Below, piece by piece: positions 8,300 through 16,182 of a DNA stretch of 64,000 nucleotides. Positions within the stretch are counted from its first letter, which is position 1; every line of letters begins with the position of its first letter. A program made the position numbers and the translations under genes. This stretch comes from PALSA-350 sp963834445 (GTDB taxonomy: Bacteria; Acidobacteriota; Terriglobia; Terriglobales; Acidobacteriaceae): NCBI GenBank assembly GCA_963834445.1, contig CAWIBU010000009.1, positions 1,426,001 to 1,490,000 of the forward strand, given 5' to 3'. The notes beneath the pieces were generated by a model that saw only the letters and a program-made list of their open reading frames with translations, was not told the DNA's origin and ran no database searches.

Positions 8300-10105
8300 T
8301 CAAAAACGCCGATCGAGCTTGGGATACCAGGTCAGCTGGAACGTCGTACTGGTATCGGACTGCCGTCCGGTCTTGTAGACCGGAATCAGCCAGCGCTCAT
8401 ATTGCACGTTGGCCTTCAATTCAACGTCGGGCGTGAGCCGCTTGACCAGATCGAAGCTGAAGTCGGTCTGGGTGGTGCCGCCGGGAATGAAATCTTTAGC
8501 CGCCTTGTCACTGCGATAGGAAGCCTGCACCCATTCACGGGGGGATAGATGGTAAGTGAGCCAAGCCTGGCCGCCTTTGTTTTCGCGGCCGATCCAGTCA
8601 CCCATCAGCAGGCCGTTGTTGGTGTATCCGTTTCTCTGCACCACCTCGGTATACATATTCTGGCCGCCGACGCTGAGGCCGGTGTCAGGATCGGTGGAGA
8701 CGGCTTCGACCCGAAGGTCGAGTTTGGGCACGCCAGGGAAATGCGACAGGTAAAGCCCGGGGCGAATCGCTGCGTGGCGCGGCGCAGTAATGGGGAACAC
8801 GTCGTCATGCACTTCAGAATCGTTGTAAAGCGTAAGCCAGTGGTGGAAGTAGGGCAGACGCCAGGAGAAGTCAAAGGCGCTGAAGCGCGCCCCCGGGTCT
8901 TTGCGTGAGAATTTCTCGCCACCGTTGGTATCGCTGATGCTGTAGAAGCTGCGCCAGAAGGTACCCAACGTGACTGGCTCGTGGCCGATGCCTCCCCAGA
9001 TGACGGTGCGCTCGAATCCGATCTCTACATTGGGCGTTGGCTTGAAGGAAATTTTTTCCGCGTGCGTCCAGGGACTCACCGGGTCGTTGTGACCCTTGAG
9101 CGGTCCCACAAAAAAGTCATAGCGAATCAGTCCCGCGATGCGGGAGATGTAAGGGATGTACAGCGGCTCAACCCGGTTGATGCGGAAGCTCCAGACGTTC
9201 TCTGCGTTGTTGCTCCAGGCCATGCCGCCGCCGACCGCCGGCCCGTACCAGTTATCCATTTTGCCAAAAGAGACTTCATGGCCGATGACATGGGCAGAAA
9301 CGTAACCTTCCAGGACAGTGAGGTTGTTGACCGAGGAAATCGGGCCCAGCGGAATGGTGGTATTCCCGGGGAGCGGCACCGAGCTGAAGGTAGCGAAATC
9401 GTCGATCCTGGCCAGAATGTTGGCCAGATCCAGCGGATACCCCTCCCACGAGGGGGCATGTTGGAATTCTCCGCGGAAGTAAGCGGAGAACATACCATAG
9501 CGGCCGCGCGCGCTGAACCCGCTGTAGTTGTTGAAGCCGCTGGCGTAAGGACGGCCGAAATCATTGATGTCGGTCTGACCCAGGTGGAAGCTGTCGCGCA
9601 GGGGCGTGCCGCCAATCCCCATCACCCGCTGATACACCGACTCGAGCCCTACGCGGCCGAATTTCTGGTCGAGTGGGATGCGCATGTCCGGCTGCAGTTC
9701 CCTTTCCAGCGCGGTAAAAATCTCAATCGCTTCGTCGTTCGTGCTGCCAGTGATGCGATCGGAGCTTTCGTCGAGCATGTGGGCAACGCTGAGCCGCGTC
9801 CAGGGACGCAAGCTCACAAATACGGTGTCGACGAAGCCCATTCCATAGAGACGCAGCACCGCGGGATAGATCCAACTGTCGAGCGGGATGTAGGCGGAGC
9901 TCTCCCGTTCAATCGCTTTGAGTGGCTCGTAGGGCGCAAAGTGAATGGCCTCACGCGGGGCAGGCAGCTGGTCGGCAGCAGCCGGCGGCGCAGCCTGCGG
10001 GGAAGAGGTTTGCTGGGGGGCCGATCCTGTAGCAGAAATAGCAGAGGCAGAAGCGATTCCAGGGGTCAGTAAGACCATCACACATAAGACAGCAAGGAAT
10101 TCCAC
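8300..10105 (-). CDS. capsule assembly Wzi family outer-membrane protein
   Basis: The 601-residue product starts with a signal peptide (LAVLCVMVLLTPGIASASA) and a Pro/Ala-rich linker, followed by an N-terminal helical domain (YIPLDSWIYPAVLRLYGMGF) and a long beta-strand-rich region with many aromatic strand ends (KMDNWYGPAVGGGMAWSNN, GFERTVIWGGIGHEPVTL, WLTYHLSPREWVQASYRSDK), ending at an aromatic C-terminus as in outer-membrane barrels. The pattern matches Wzi, an 18-stranded barrel that attaches capsule to the cell surface. The start is GTG at 10105; an in-frame ATG at 10078 would shorten the signal peptide. No capsule genes flank it. Confidence 0.8.
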   Translation of the reverse strand: MEFLAVLCVMVLLTPGIASASAISATGSAPQQTSSPQAAPPAAADQLPAPREAIHFAPYEPLKAIERESSAYIPLDSWIYPAVLRLYGMGFVDTVFVSLRPWTRLSVAHMLDESSDRITGSTNDEAIEIFTALERELQPDMRIPLDQKFGRVGLESVYQRVMGIGGTPLRDSFHLGQTDINDFGRPYASGFNNYSGFSARGRYGMFSAYFRGEFQHAPSWEGYPLDLANILARIDDFATFSSVPLPGNTTIPLGPISSVNNLTVLEGYVSAHVIGHEVSFGKMDNWYGPAVGGGMAWSNNAENVWSFRINRVEPLYIPYISRIAGLIRYDFFVGPLKGHNDPVSPWTHAEKISFKPTPNVEIGFERTVIWGGIGHEPVTLGTFWRSFYSISDTNGGEKFSRKDPGARFSAFDFSWRLPYFHHWLTLYNDSEVHDDVFPITAPRHAAIRPGLYLSHFPGVPKLDLRVEAVSTDPDTGLSVGGQNMYTEVVQRNGYTNNGLLMGDWIGRENKGGQAWLTYHLSPREWVQASYRSDKAAKDFIPGGTTQTDFSFDLVKRLTPDVELKANVQYERWLIPVYKTGRQSDTSTTFQLTWYPKLDRRF

Positions 10106-10289
10106 TCACACCTCAAATACAAAAACGGTTGATGCCGGCAATATGGCAGCAGACAGATAGGTCCGAAAATCGATAAGCATCTTCAAGCTAACGAAAGCGG
10201 GACCACCCGGTCAATCGTTTGCAGGGGCAGTGAAGCGCGAAGATAACGGGTAGGCAGGGTGGGCTTACTGGGATCCATGTATGCCGCTG

Positions 10290-11150
10290 CTAACGGGCGG
10301 CCTTGACCGCGCCTTTGATCGCGGCGTCCAGACGCCGCGAAAAGTCGTCCATGACCTTCTGCTTCCAACGCTCGGAAAACAGCTTCTTGGCGGTCAGGTA
10401 GCGCTCCATGTGGGTGAGTGGATCGCGAGCCTCTTTGCTGAGCCTGCGTTGGCCTGCGGTGCGATAGGTCTTACCTTCGACGAGCACGGGACCGTCCCCA
10501 TGGCGCACCCGGTCAAGGCTCTCGTAGGCTACCCGGTAGACCGCGACCACGTCGTTGCCATCTACGCTGATGCCGGTCAATCCATAGGCACGCGCTTTGC
10601 CCGTAAAATCTTCGGCCTCACCGGGCCGCGCGCCTGCTGGCCAGGGATTGTTCTCCACCACAAAAATGATAGGCAATCTTCGTTTTCGAGCGTAGCGCAA
10701 CGCATCGTGCCAGCAGGGAAGGCTGGTGGTGGTCTCACCGGTGAACGCAACCACCACGTTGTTGTTCTTCTTACGCTGGTGGGTGAGGGCCGTGGCCGTG
10801 GCCACGCTCAATTGATCTCCCTCGGCGGACATGGGTGTAGGAGGCGCGTAAAACTGGGCGACGAGGTCGGCGAGGGGAACTCCTTTGACCAAACCGGCGA
10901 TGCCATCGTTGGGCGAGAGGGCGATGGTATCTTCCGGCAGCAGATCGATGACACATCCGGTGGCAATCGCTTCCTGCCCTAGTGACGCACGGTAGGGCGC
11001 GGCCTTGCGCAGGTGGCGCGCCCGTTCGGCGAGCAGCCGGCAGTGCACCATGGTGACATAAAGTTGCTTCAGCTTGTCATCGCTGATGAGTGAGCCGCCG
11101 GTTGAAATGGTTTTTGCGGCCAGCGAGCGCGCCCCAACCTTACCAGTCAT
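10290..11150 (-). CDS. E1-alpha-like (pyruvate/2-oxoacid dehydrogenase type) protein with degenerate ThDP motif
   Basis: From the ATG at 11150 (AGGAG 12 bases upstream) the protein has 286 residues; the longer open frame to 11348 lacks a ribosome site. It follows the E1-alpha plan: LYVTMVHCRLLAERARHL, SLGQEAIATGCVIDLLPEDT, LPIIFVVENNPWP, AYGLTGISVDGNDVVAVY, GPVLVEGKTYR. The ThDP-binding stretch that normally reads GDGAxxxG...HEALNxA is here TGETTTSLPCWHDALRYA. The metal-binding Asp becomes Glu and the Asn becomes Arg. It is also shorter than usual and no E1-beta or E2 gene is next to it. It may be an inactive or repurposed paralogue. Confidence 0.8.
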   Translation of the reverse strand: MTGKVGARSLAAKTISTGGSLISDDKLKQLYVTMVHCRLLAERARHLRKAAPYRASLGQEAIATGCVIDLLPEDTIALSPNDGIAGLVKGVPLADLVAQFYAPPTPMSAEGDQLSVATATALTHQRKKNNNVVVAFTGETTTSLPCWHDALRYARKRRLPIIFVVENNPWPAGARPGEAEDFTGKARAYGLTGISVDGNDVVAVYRVAYESLDRVRHGDGPVLVEGKTYRTAGQRRLSKEARDPLTHMERYLTAKKLFSERWKQKVMDDFSRRLDAAIKGAVKAAR

Positions 11151-11387
11151 GGTTACGGTTTTCTCCTGTTTTCCGTCGGGCGCTGAACAGACCGCTGATT
11201 GTAAACCATGCCAAGCCCGGTGCTGAGCGCTTTTCTGTGCGCGGGGCTGTGGAAGGGCCCCGGAGTTTTTCACAGAAGTGTGAAAAAGCCTGTGTATTTC
11301 TGCGGTCCTGAGACCGCGCGGCTCCTGAAAATATAGAGGTTCTAGCACAATGCACTGCTTTTGATGCGAGCGTGCTGTGGTCGCTCT

Positions 11388-12659
11388 TCACGTTGAGTAA
11401 TCCGCGTTGATGCGCACGTACTCGGCGGTGAGATCCGTAGTCCAGAAACGGCACACACCCGGCCCGAGACCGAGATCCACGTGGATCGTCAGATCGCGTT
11501 GTTTCAGGTAATCGTGGGTCGCGGCTTCGTTGAATCGCGGCGAGAGCCCTCCATTTTCGCAAATCGCGAGTTCACCAAACGAAATGTCGATGCGCGCCGG
11601 ATCGATCGCGACCCCTGCGTAGCCGATCGCCGCGAGGATGCGCCCCCAATTGGGATCGCAGCCTGCCCATGCGGTTTTGACCAGGGGCGAGTGGGCAATT
11701 GATTTCGCTACGCGCAGAGCATCGGCGTCGGTGAGCGCGCCGTGGATGACCAACTCCACCACATGCTGAACCCCTTCTCCATCATCCACAATTTGCTTCG
11801 CCAGCGATAAGCAGACACTTTCGAGCGCGGAGCCGAACGCCGTGGTGTGCCCGTCGGCGATGGCTTTTGCCTTGTCGTGGTTGTGGCCCTTGATGGCGAC
11901 ACCGCTGACTCCGCTGGCTAACAGCAGAACGGTGTCGTTGGTCGAGGTGTCGCCGTCGATGGAAATGCGATTGAAGGTCGCCTCGACCGCATGATGCAGC
12001 AAGTCGGCAGCCACCGCTGGTTCGAGCGCTGCATCGGTGAATAGATAAACCAGCATGGTGGCGTGCGGAGCCGATTGCAGTTGGGGATGGATCATGCCCG
12101 CGCCCTTGGCGATGCCTGCAATGCGAATCGTTACCCCGTCGATGGCGAGGCTGGCCCAGGCAATCTTGGCGCGTGTGTCCGTGGTCATGATAGCGCCGGC
12201 CATTTGTTCCAGGTGCCCGGCAGAAGAACCCAGAGCCGCCTGCAGGGCAGGCAGCGCGGAGGTTATTTTTTTGAGCGGCAGGGGCACGCCGATGATGCCG
12301 GTGGAAGAGGGGAAGACGGCGTGGGGATCGCAGCCGAAGAGCGCACCAGCGCCGGCGCAGGCTTGTTCGGCGGTGAGGATGCCCGCCTCGCCGGTGGCGC
12401 AGTTGGCATTGCCTGCATTGACGAGTACGACGCGGATCTGATGCTCGCTGCGTTCCAGGTGGCGCTGGCCGACGACAAGCGGCGCGGCGATGACCTTGTT
12501 GCTGGTGAACATAGCGGCGGCGGTGGCCGCTTGATCGGCCACCGCGCACGCGAGATCAGAATTGCCGCTGGCCTTGATGCCGGCGCGCACGGCCGCGAAA
12601 GCGAAACCGCGCGGCACCTGTTCATCTGTGATTGGGGACGAGGGAGACGTGTCAGCCAT
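11388..12659 (-). CDS. argJ: bifunctional ornithine/glutamate N-acetyltransferase ArgJ
   Basis: The 423-residue protein carries the ArgJ hallmarks: PRGFAFAAVRAGIK near the start, VLVNAGNANCATG, SSTGIIGVPLPL, and the autocleavage region KGAGMIHPQL...ATMLVYLFTDA, in which the bond before the ATML threonine is cut to give alpha and beta chains. GDTSTNDTVLLLASG and AAWAGCDPNWGRILAAIGYAG-type segments (here KTAWAGCDPNWGRI) complete the beta chain. It transfers acetyl from N-acetylornithine to glutamate in arginine synthesis, recycling the acetyl group. No other arg gene is present in the window. The Ala/Gly between Lys and the cleavage threonine look normal for the family. Confidence 0.97.
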   Translation of the reverse strand: MADTSPSSPITDEQVPRGFAFAAVRAGIKASGNSDLACAVADQAATAAAMFTSNKVIAAPLVVGQRHLERSEHQIRVVLVNAGNANCATGEAGILTAEQACAGAGALFGCDPHAVFPSSTGIIGVPLPLKKITSALPALQAALGSSAGHLEQMAGAIMTTDTRAKIAWASLAIDGVTIRIAGIAKGAGMIHPQLQSAPHATMLVYLFTDAALEPAVAADLLHHAVEATFNRISIDGDTSTNDTVLLLASGVSGVAIKGHNHDKAKAIADGHTTAFGSALESVCLSLAKQIVDDGEGVQHVVELVIHGALTDADALRVAKSIAHSPLVKTAWAGCDPNWGRILAAIGYAGVAIDPARIDISFGELAICENGGLSPRFNEAATHDYLKQRDLTIHVDLGLGPGVCRFWTTDLTAEYVRINADYST

Positions 12660-12716
12660 GTGGGTTTTACTCTATCAAGAGATCGCCTATGGTTTTGCAG
12701 GATAAAGTGAGTGCCT

Positions 12717-13529
12717 ATGCAGAATGAGTTTCGCGTGCCGGCAGAGTTTCTCAGCATGCGTAATGTGGATATCGCCCGGGGCCAGAAAGTGGTGCTGCAG
12801 GATATCAATCTACAGATTGCCAGCGGAGAACATGTCGCCATTCTGGGGCCGAACGGGTGTGGTAAATCAACCCTGATCAAAGCGATGATCTGCGAGTGTT
12901 ATCCGATCGTTCGTCCCGGCATGGAGATGAAAGTGTATGGCCGGGACCGTTGGGATGTGCAGGAGTTGCGCAAACACCTTGGCGTGGTGGCCACGGAGCT
13001 GCCGGGTGAACGAACGCAGGTGACGCGCGGTTTGGATGCGGTGGTCAGCGGGTTCTTTTCGAGCTCCACGCTGTGGCCCAACCTTACGGTGACGCGAAGC
13101 ATGCGGGAGAGCGCGCTCGACGCGCTCGAGCTGCTGGGGGCCTCGTACCTGCGCGATCGCTGGGTGGGTGAGATGTCTGCCGGAGAGAAGCGCCGGGTGA
13201 TGATCGCACGGGCGCTGGTGCATGAGCCGGAGACGCTGCTGCTGGATGAACCGAGCAACGCGCTCGACCTGGCGGCGCAACGGGAGTTGCGCGAGATACT
13301 GCGCAAAGTCGCGGTCGGCTCGGCGACGCGGCGGGGTACGGGCGTGCTGATGGTGACCCATCACCTGGCGGATATTCTACCGGAGATTGATCGCGTGGTG
13401 ATGATGCGTGGCGGCCGCATTGTGGGTGATGGCAGCAAGCGGGATCTGCTGCAGGCTGAGCGGCTAGGCGAGCTGTTTGGGATTGAGCTTACGTTGACCG
13501 AGCGTGAGGGCTATTGGCATTCCTGGTGA
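12717..13529 (+). CDS. ABC transporter ATP-binding protein
   Basis: A 270-residue ATPase with Walker A GPNGCGKST (about residues 47-55), signature MSAGEKRRV, Walker B TLLLDEPSNALDL, and the switch histidine in MVTHH. The ATG at 12717 is preferred over the in-frame GTG at 12711. The single domain and the HHLADILPEIDRVVMMRGGRIVGDG tail resemble iron-siderophore/molybdate ATPases of the ModF/YlmA-like type. No permease or binding protein is encoded nearby, so the partner is unknown. It is divergent from argJ. Confidence 0.9.
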   Translation: MQNEFRVPAEFLSMRNVDIARGQKVVLQDINLQIASGEHVAILGPNGCGKSTLIKAMICECYPIVRPGMEMKVYGRDRWDVQELRKHLGVVATELPGERTQVTRGLDAVVSGFFSSSTLWPNLTVTRSMRESALDALELLGASYLRDRWVGEMSAGEKRRVMIARALVHEPETLLLDEPSNALDLAAQRELREILRKVAVGSATRRGTGVLMVTHHLADILPEIDRVVMMRGGRIVGDGSKRDLLQAERLGELFGIELTLTEREGYWHSW

Positions 13530-13559
13530 GTCGTTTGCGATCACACGCAATATTACGGC

Positions 13560-13587
13560 TTGACCTCGGGCGGGTAGCAGTTTTAAT
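13560..13587 (+). promoter_or_regulatory. sigma70-like promoter for a short transcript
   Basis: TTGACC at 13560-13565 matches the -35 consensus at 5 of 6 positions. After 16 bases, TTTAAT at 13582-13587 matches the -10 consensus at 5 of 6. It lies 30 bases past the stop of the ABC ATPase and points at the structured stretch that ends in the hairpin at 13768-13805. It is the most consensus-like promoter I noticed in the window. Confidence 0.45.
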
Positions 13588-13593
13588 TTATGG

Positions 13594-13805
13594 CTACACG
13601 GGAAAGGAGGATGATCCAGCGAATGAAAAATTCTGATGGTAGTTGTAGTGCAATACGTGAGGTGACTGAGGCTTAGAGCGTTCGCTCTAGACCTGGCGGT
13701 ACTTCGTCCGCCGAGGCCCACTTCGTAAGAAGAGCGGACGCCTCAGCCAAACTCAACAGCTTCACCGGTGAAAGGCCCGCGCCCTTTGTGGCGCGGGCCT
13801 TTCAC
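13594..13805 (+). ncRNA. candidate structured small RNA (or short leader-peptide transcript)
   Basis: About 210 bases between a good promoter and a strong hairpin contain successive stem-loops: TAGAGC/GCTCTA (13676-13691 region), GGCGG...CCGCC and GAGGC...GCCTC around 13700-13756, then the 16-bp terminal stem. An AAAGGAGG at 13603-13610 precedes an ATG at 13611 whose frame runs 21 codons to TAG at 13674-13676, with a second ATG at 13623. Spacing to the first ATG is zero and to the second is 12, so translation is uncertain. I do not recognise the RNA family; it is not tmRNA, SRP RNA or a TPP riboswitch by motif. Confidence 0.35.
13768..13805. terminator. strong 16-bp hairpin, probable terminator
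   Basis: GTGAAAGGCCCGCGCC and its exact complement flank a 6-base loop. The arms begin with AAA and end with TTT, but no long T run follows, so it could work on both strands or as the 3' end of the preceding short transcript. It lies just before the inverted repeat pair at 13820-14053. Confidence 0.6.
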
Positions 13806-13819
13806 GTTTCGGATGGAGG

Positions 13820-14053
13820 AAAACCGCAGATCTCTCCACTGCGCTCCCCCGAACTCCTGTTGAGGTTGGTGGCGTTGGCGGGCTCCATGCGGCTTTCCTT
13901 AATGGAAGCCGCACACGTGGGTCTGTCTGGTGCGGCGTAACAGGAATTCGGGTACGCTCCGGTCGAGATGACAAGTCTGTTGCCTGAATCTTGCCCCCAC
14001 ACAGACTTGTCATCTCGACCGGAGCGAAGCGTAGTGGAGAGATCTGCGGTTTT
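13820..14053. repeat. inverted pair of the ATCTGCGGT repeat, one arm interrupted
   Basis: Two copies of the dispersed repeat (GAGATCTGCGGTTTT ... GACTTGTCATCTCGACCGG type) face each other. The outer 21 bases (13820-13840 and 14033-14053) are perfectly complementary, and the inner part ACAGACTTGTCATCTCGACC also pairs. The left arm carries the 105-bp element at 13848-13952 and the right arm does not. Together with the small-RNA locus this fills the 585 bases between the ABC ATPase and thiG; I see no other gene there. Confidence 0.85.
13848..13952 (-). mobile_element. 105-bp MITE-like element, copy 1 (divergent, reverse orientation)
   Basis: The ends are CCCGAACTCCTGT and ACAGGAATTCGGG, an inverted repeat with one mismatch, and the interior hairpin GCGGCTTTCC...GGAAGCCGC is the same as in the other copies. 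It is the most divergent of six copies, and the only one in this orientation. TA follows at 13953-13954. No coding capacity is present. Confidence 0.7.
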
Positions 14054-14114
14054 GTCATAAGGCGCAAACGACTCCTACTCCAACTCACCCCAACCACAGG
14101 CTTACAATCAATCC

Positions 14115-14885
14115 ATGGAACCACTGGTCATTGCGGGTAAGGCCTTTCAATCACGGCTCATCGTGGGCACAGGCAAGTATAAAGATGGCGCCGAGACGCA
14201 AGCGGCCATCGAGGCCTCCGGGGCGGAGATGGTTACGGTTGCGGTGCGACGCATCAACCTTGATCGCAGCCGGGAGTCGCTGCTCGATTTCATCGATCCG
14301 CAACGCTATTTCCTGCTGCCCAACACCGCCGGCTGCTATACCGCAGACGAGGCCATCCGCGCCGCCAGGCTGGGACGCGAAGTCGGCATCTCCGATTGGG
14401 TGAAGATCGAAGTCATCGGCGATCAGGCCACGCTCTATCCAGACGTGCAGGCAACCCTCGAAGCCACACGCGTGCTGGTTAAAGAAGGCTTCACGGTTCT
14501 GCCCTACACCTCGGATGATGTGGTGTTCGCACGGCGATTGATTGACGCCGGCGCGGCCGCCGTGATGCCCCTCGGAGCGCCGATCGGCAGCGGCATGGGT
14601 TTGCAGAACCTGGCCACCCTGCGCATCCTGCGCGAGATGATCACCGAGGTCCCGTTGATCGTCGATGCCGGCGTCGGTATGGCATCCGATGTTTGCCTGG
14701 CGATGGATATGGGGGCGGATGCGGTTCTGATCAACTCCGCGATCGCGCATGCGGCTAAGCCGGTGCTGATGGCCGAAGCCATGCAACATGCCGTGCTCGC
14801 GGGCCGCCAGTCTTTCCTCTCCGGACGCATGCCGAGGAAGCTGTATGCCACCGCCAGTTCTCCTTTGGAAGGGCTTTCCCGCTAA
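14115..14885 (+). CDS. thiG: thiazole synthase ThiG
   Basis: A 256-residue TIM-barrel protein that builds the thiazole phosphate of thiamine from 1-deoxy-xylulose 5-phosphate, dehydroglycine and the ThiS thiocarboxylate. It shows the family start LVIAGKAFQSRLIVGTGKY, the Schiff-base lysine in SDWVKIEVIGD (Lys97), LPYTSDDVVFARRLIDAG, MPLGAPIGSGMGLQN and VDAGVGMASD. The length is typical. No thiS, thiF, thiH/O or thiC is adjacent and no TPP riboswitch is visible upstream, so it seems separated from the rest of the pathway. Confidence 0.97.
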   Translation: MEPLVIAGKAFQSRLIVGTGKYKDGAETQAAIEASGAEMVTVAVRRINLDRSRESLLDFIDPQRYFLLPNTAGCYTADEAIRAARLGREVGISDWVKIEVIGDQATLYPDVQATLEATRVLVKEGFTVLPYTSDDVVFARRLIDAGAAAVMPLGAPIGSGMGLQNLATLRILREMITEVPLIVDAGVGMASDVCLAMDMGADAVLINSAIAHAAKPVLMAEAMQHAVLAGRQSFLSGRMPRKLYATASSPLEGLSR

Positions 14886-14945
14886 ACCAGAAGCGCACCC
14901 ACGTGACTATTACAGGCGTCCCCGGGCTGGGGTAGTATCGGTCTC

Positions 14946-15458
14946 ATGCGCGTCTTCGGCATTGATTGCGGCACCAATTGCACCGGTTATGGCGTGGTCG
15001 ACGTGCACTACGGCGCGCGCGAAACGAGCTTGGTCGCCGTCGCCGCAGGCGGATTGAGGCTCTCTAAGGAACAGCCCCTGCAGGAACGATTGGCTTATAT
15101 TTTTACCGAGCTCTCGGCGCTGCTCGAGTTCCACCGCCCCCAGGTGGTCGCGGTCGAAGGAGTGTTCTACTCCGTGAACGCAAAATCTGCTTTGAAACTG
15201 GGCCATGTGCGCGGCGTCGCCTTGCTGGCGGCCGCGCTACAGGGGCTGCCGGTGGCGGAATACGCCCCGCTGACCATCAAGTCCGCAGTTGTAGGCTATG
15301 GACTGGCGCAAAAGGAGCAGGTGCAATTCATGGTCGCCCGCTTGCTGCGGCTCGATCGGACACCCGAACCAGCCGACGCCGCGGATGCACTGGCCATCGC
15401 AATATGCCACGCGCACACAGCTCAAACTCTTTCCTACCAGGCGGAATCGCGCGCTTGA
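14946..15458 (+). CDS. ruvC: Holliday junction resolvase RuvC
   Basis: A 170-residue RNase H-fold endonuclease with all four acidic catalytic residues: Asp7 (FGIDCGTNCTGYG), Glu71 (VAVEGVFYSVNAKSAL), and Asp144 and Asp147 (PADAADALAIAICH). It cuts Holliday junctions as part of RuvABC. The ruvA and ruvB genes are not adjacent. Its end overlaps the next reading frame by 55 bases if that gene starts at 15404, or by a TTGA if it starts at 15455. Confidence 0.97.
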   Translation: MRVFGIDCGTNCTGYGVVDVHYGARETSLVAVAAGGLRLSKEQPLQERLAYIFTELSALLEFHRPQVVAVEGVFYSVNAKSALKLGHVRGVALLAAALQGLPVAEYAPLTIKSAVVGYGLAQKEQVQFMVARLLRLDRTPEPADAADALAIAICHAHTAQTLSYQAESRA

Positions 15459-16111
15459 GGATCTGTTTCGTGCCATTGCTGTTGGCCCTGGGCGGGCTAC
15501 CCCTGGCGGCGCAAACCGCGCTCATCCGCTTTACCTACGAAAACCCCAAGCTGCAGCCGCCAAAATACGTGTTCACCGTGCACGAAGATGGCAGCGGGCA
15601 CTTCCGTTCGGAAGGCGGGGGGCCCACCCCGGACGATCCGCAAAACCTGCCGGCCGGACCGCAGGATCGTCCGATCCATGTCTCAAAATCGCTGCGTGAC
15701 AGCATGTTTGCCGCTGCGCGCAAGAATAAACTGTTTGCCACCCGCTGTGAGGATCCAGAAAAGAACATCGCCTTTCAGGGAACCAAGACCCTGGCGTACG
15801 AAGGCCCTGAGGGCACCGGGAGCTGCACCTACAACTGGAGTAAGAGCGCCCAGATCAACAAGCTCACCGACCAGTTCGAAGCGATGGCAGTAACCCTCGA
15901 GGAGGGAGATAAATTGCAGCGGCAGTATGAGCATGAGCGCCTGAGCCTCGACCTTGAAATGGAGTTTCTGGACCAGATGGTGCGCGATGGGCGGGCGACG
16001 GAAGTGGAGAACATAGCGCCTATTTTGCAGAAGCTGGCGGATGACGAGGCCGTGCTGCAGCGGGTGCAACGGCGGGCCCGGGGACTGCTGCAGTTGGCGA
16101 AAACAGACTAG
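15404..16111 (+). CDS. exported hypothetical protein
   Basis: The 235-residue product has a signal sequence (RICFVPLLLALGGLPLAAQ) followed by a soluble domain with YVFTVHEDGSGHFRSEGGG and a charged C-terminal helix (about residues 165-230, LEEGDKLQRQYEHERLSLD). A TTG at 15455 overlapping the ruvC stop would give a compact 218-residue form whose signal peptide starts at once; the ATG at 15404 overlaps ruvC more deeply and has no clear ribosome site, so the start is uncertain. It follows ruvC on the same strand and may be co-transcribed. I do not recognise a named family. Confidence 0.75.
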   Translation: MPRAHSSNSFLPGGIARLRICFVPLLLALGGLPLAAQTALIRFTYENPKLQPPKYVFTVHEDGSGHFRSEGGGPTPDDPQNLPAGPQDRPIHVSKSLRDSMFAAARKNKLFATRCEDPEKNIAFQGTKTLAYEGPEGTGSCTYNWSKSAQINKLTDQFEAMAVTLEEGDKLQRQYEHERLSLDLEMEFLDQMVRDGRATEVENIAPILQKLADDEAVLQRVQRRARGLLQLAKTD

Positions 16112-16182
16112 AGTGGAACAGAACTTATTTCGCGAAGTCTTGTCTAAGTCTTCAAGGGCTTTCAGGAAATGGAGGTGCTCCC

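Noticed and set aside
10290..11348. Longer start for the E1-alpha-like protein
   Set aside because: The 66 extra residues lack a ribosome site and resemble noncoding sequence; the ATG at 11150 has AGGAG.
14055..14114. TPP riboswitch before thiG
   Set aside because: No thi-box sequence (CUGAGA, ACYUGA) in the short leader.
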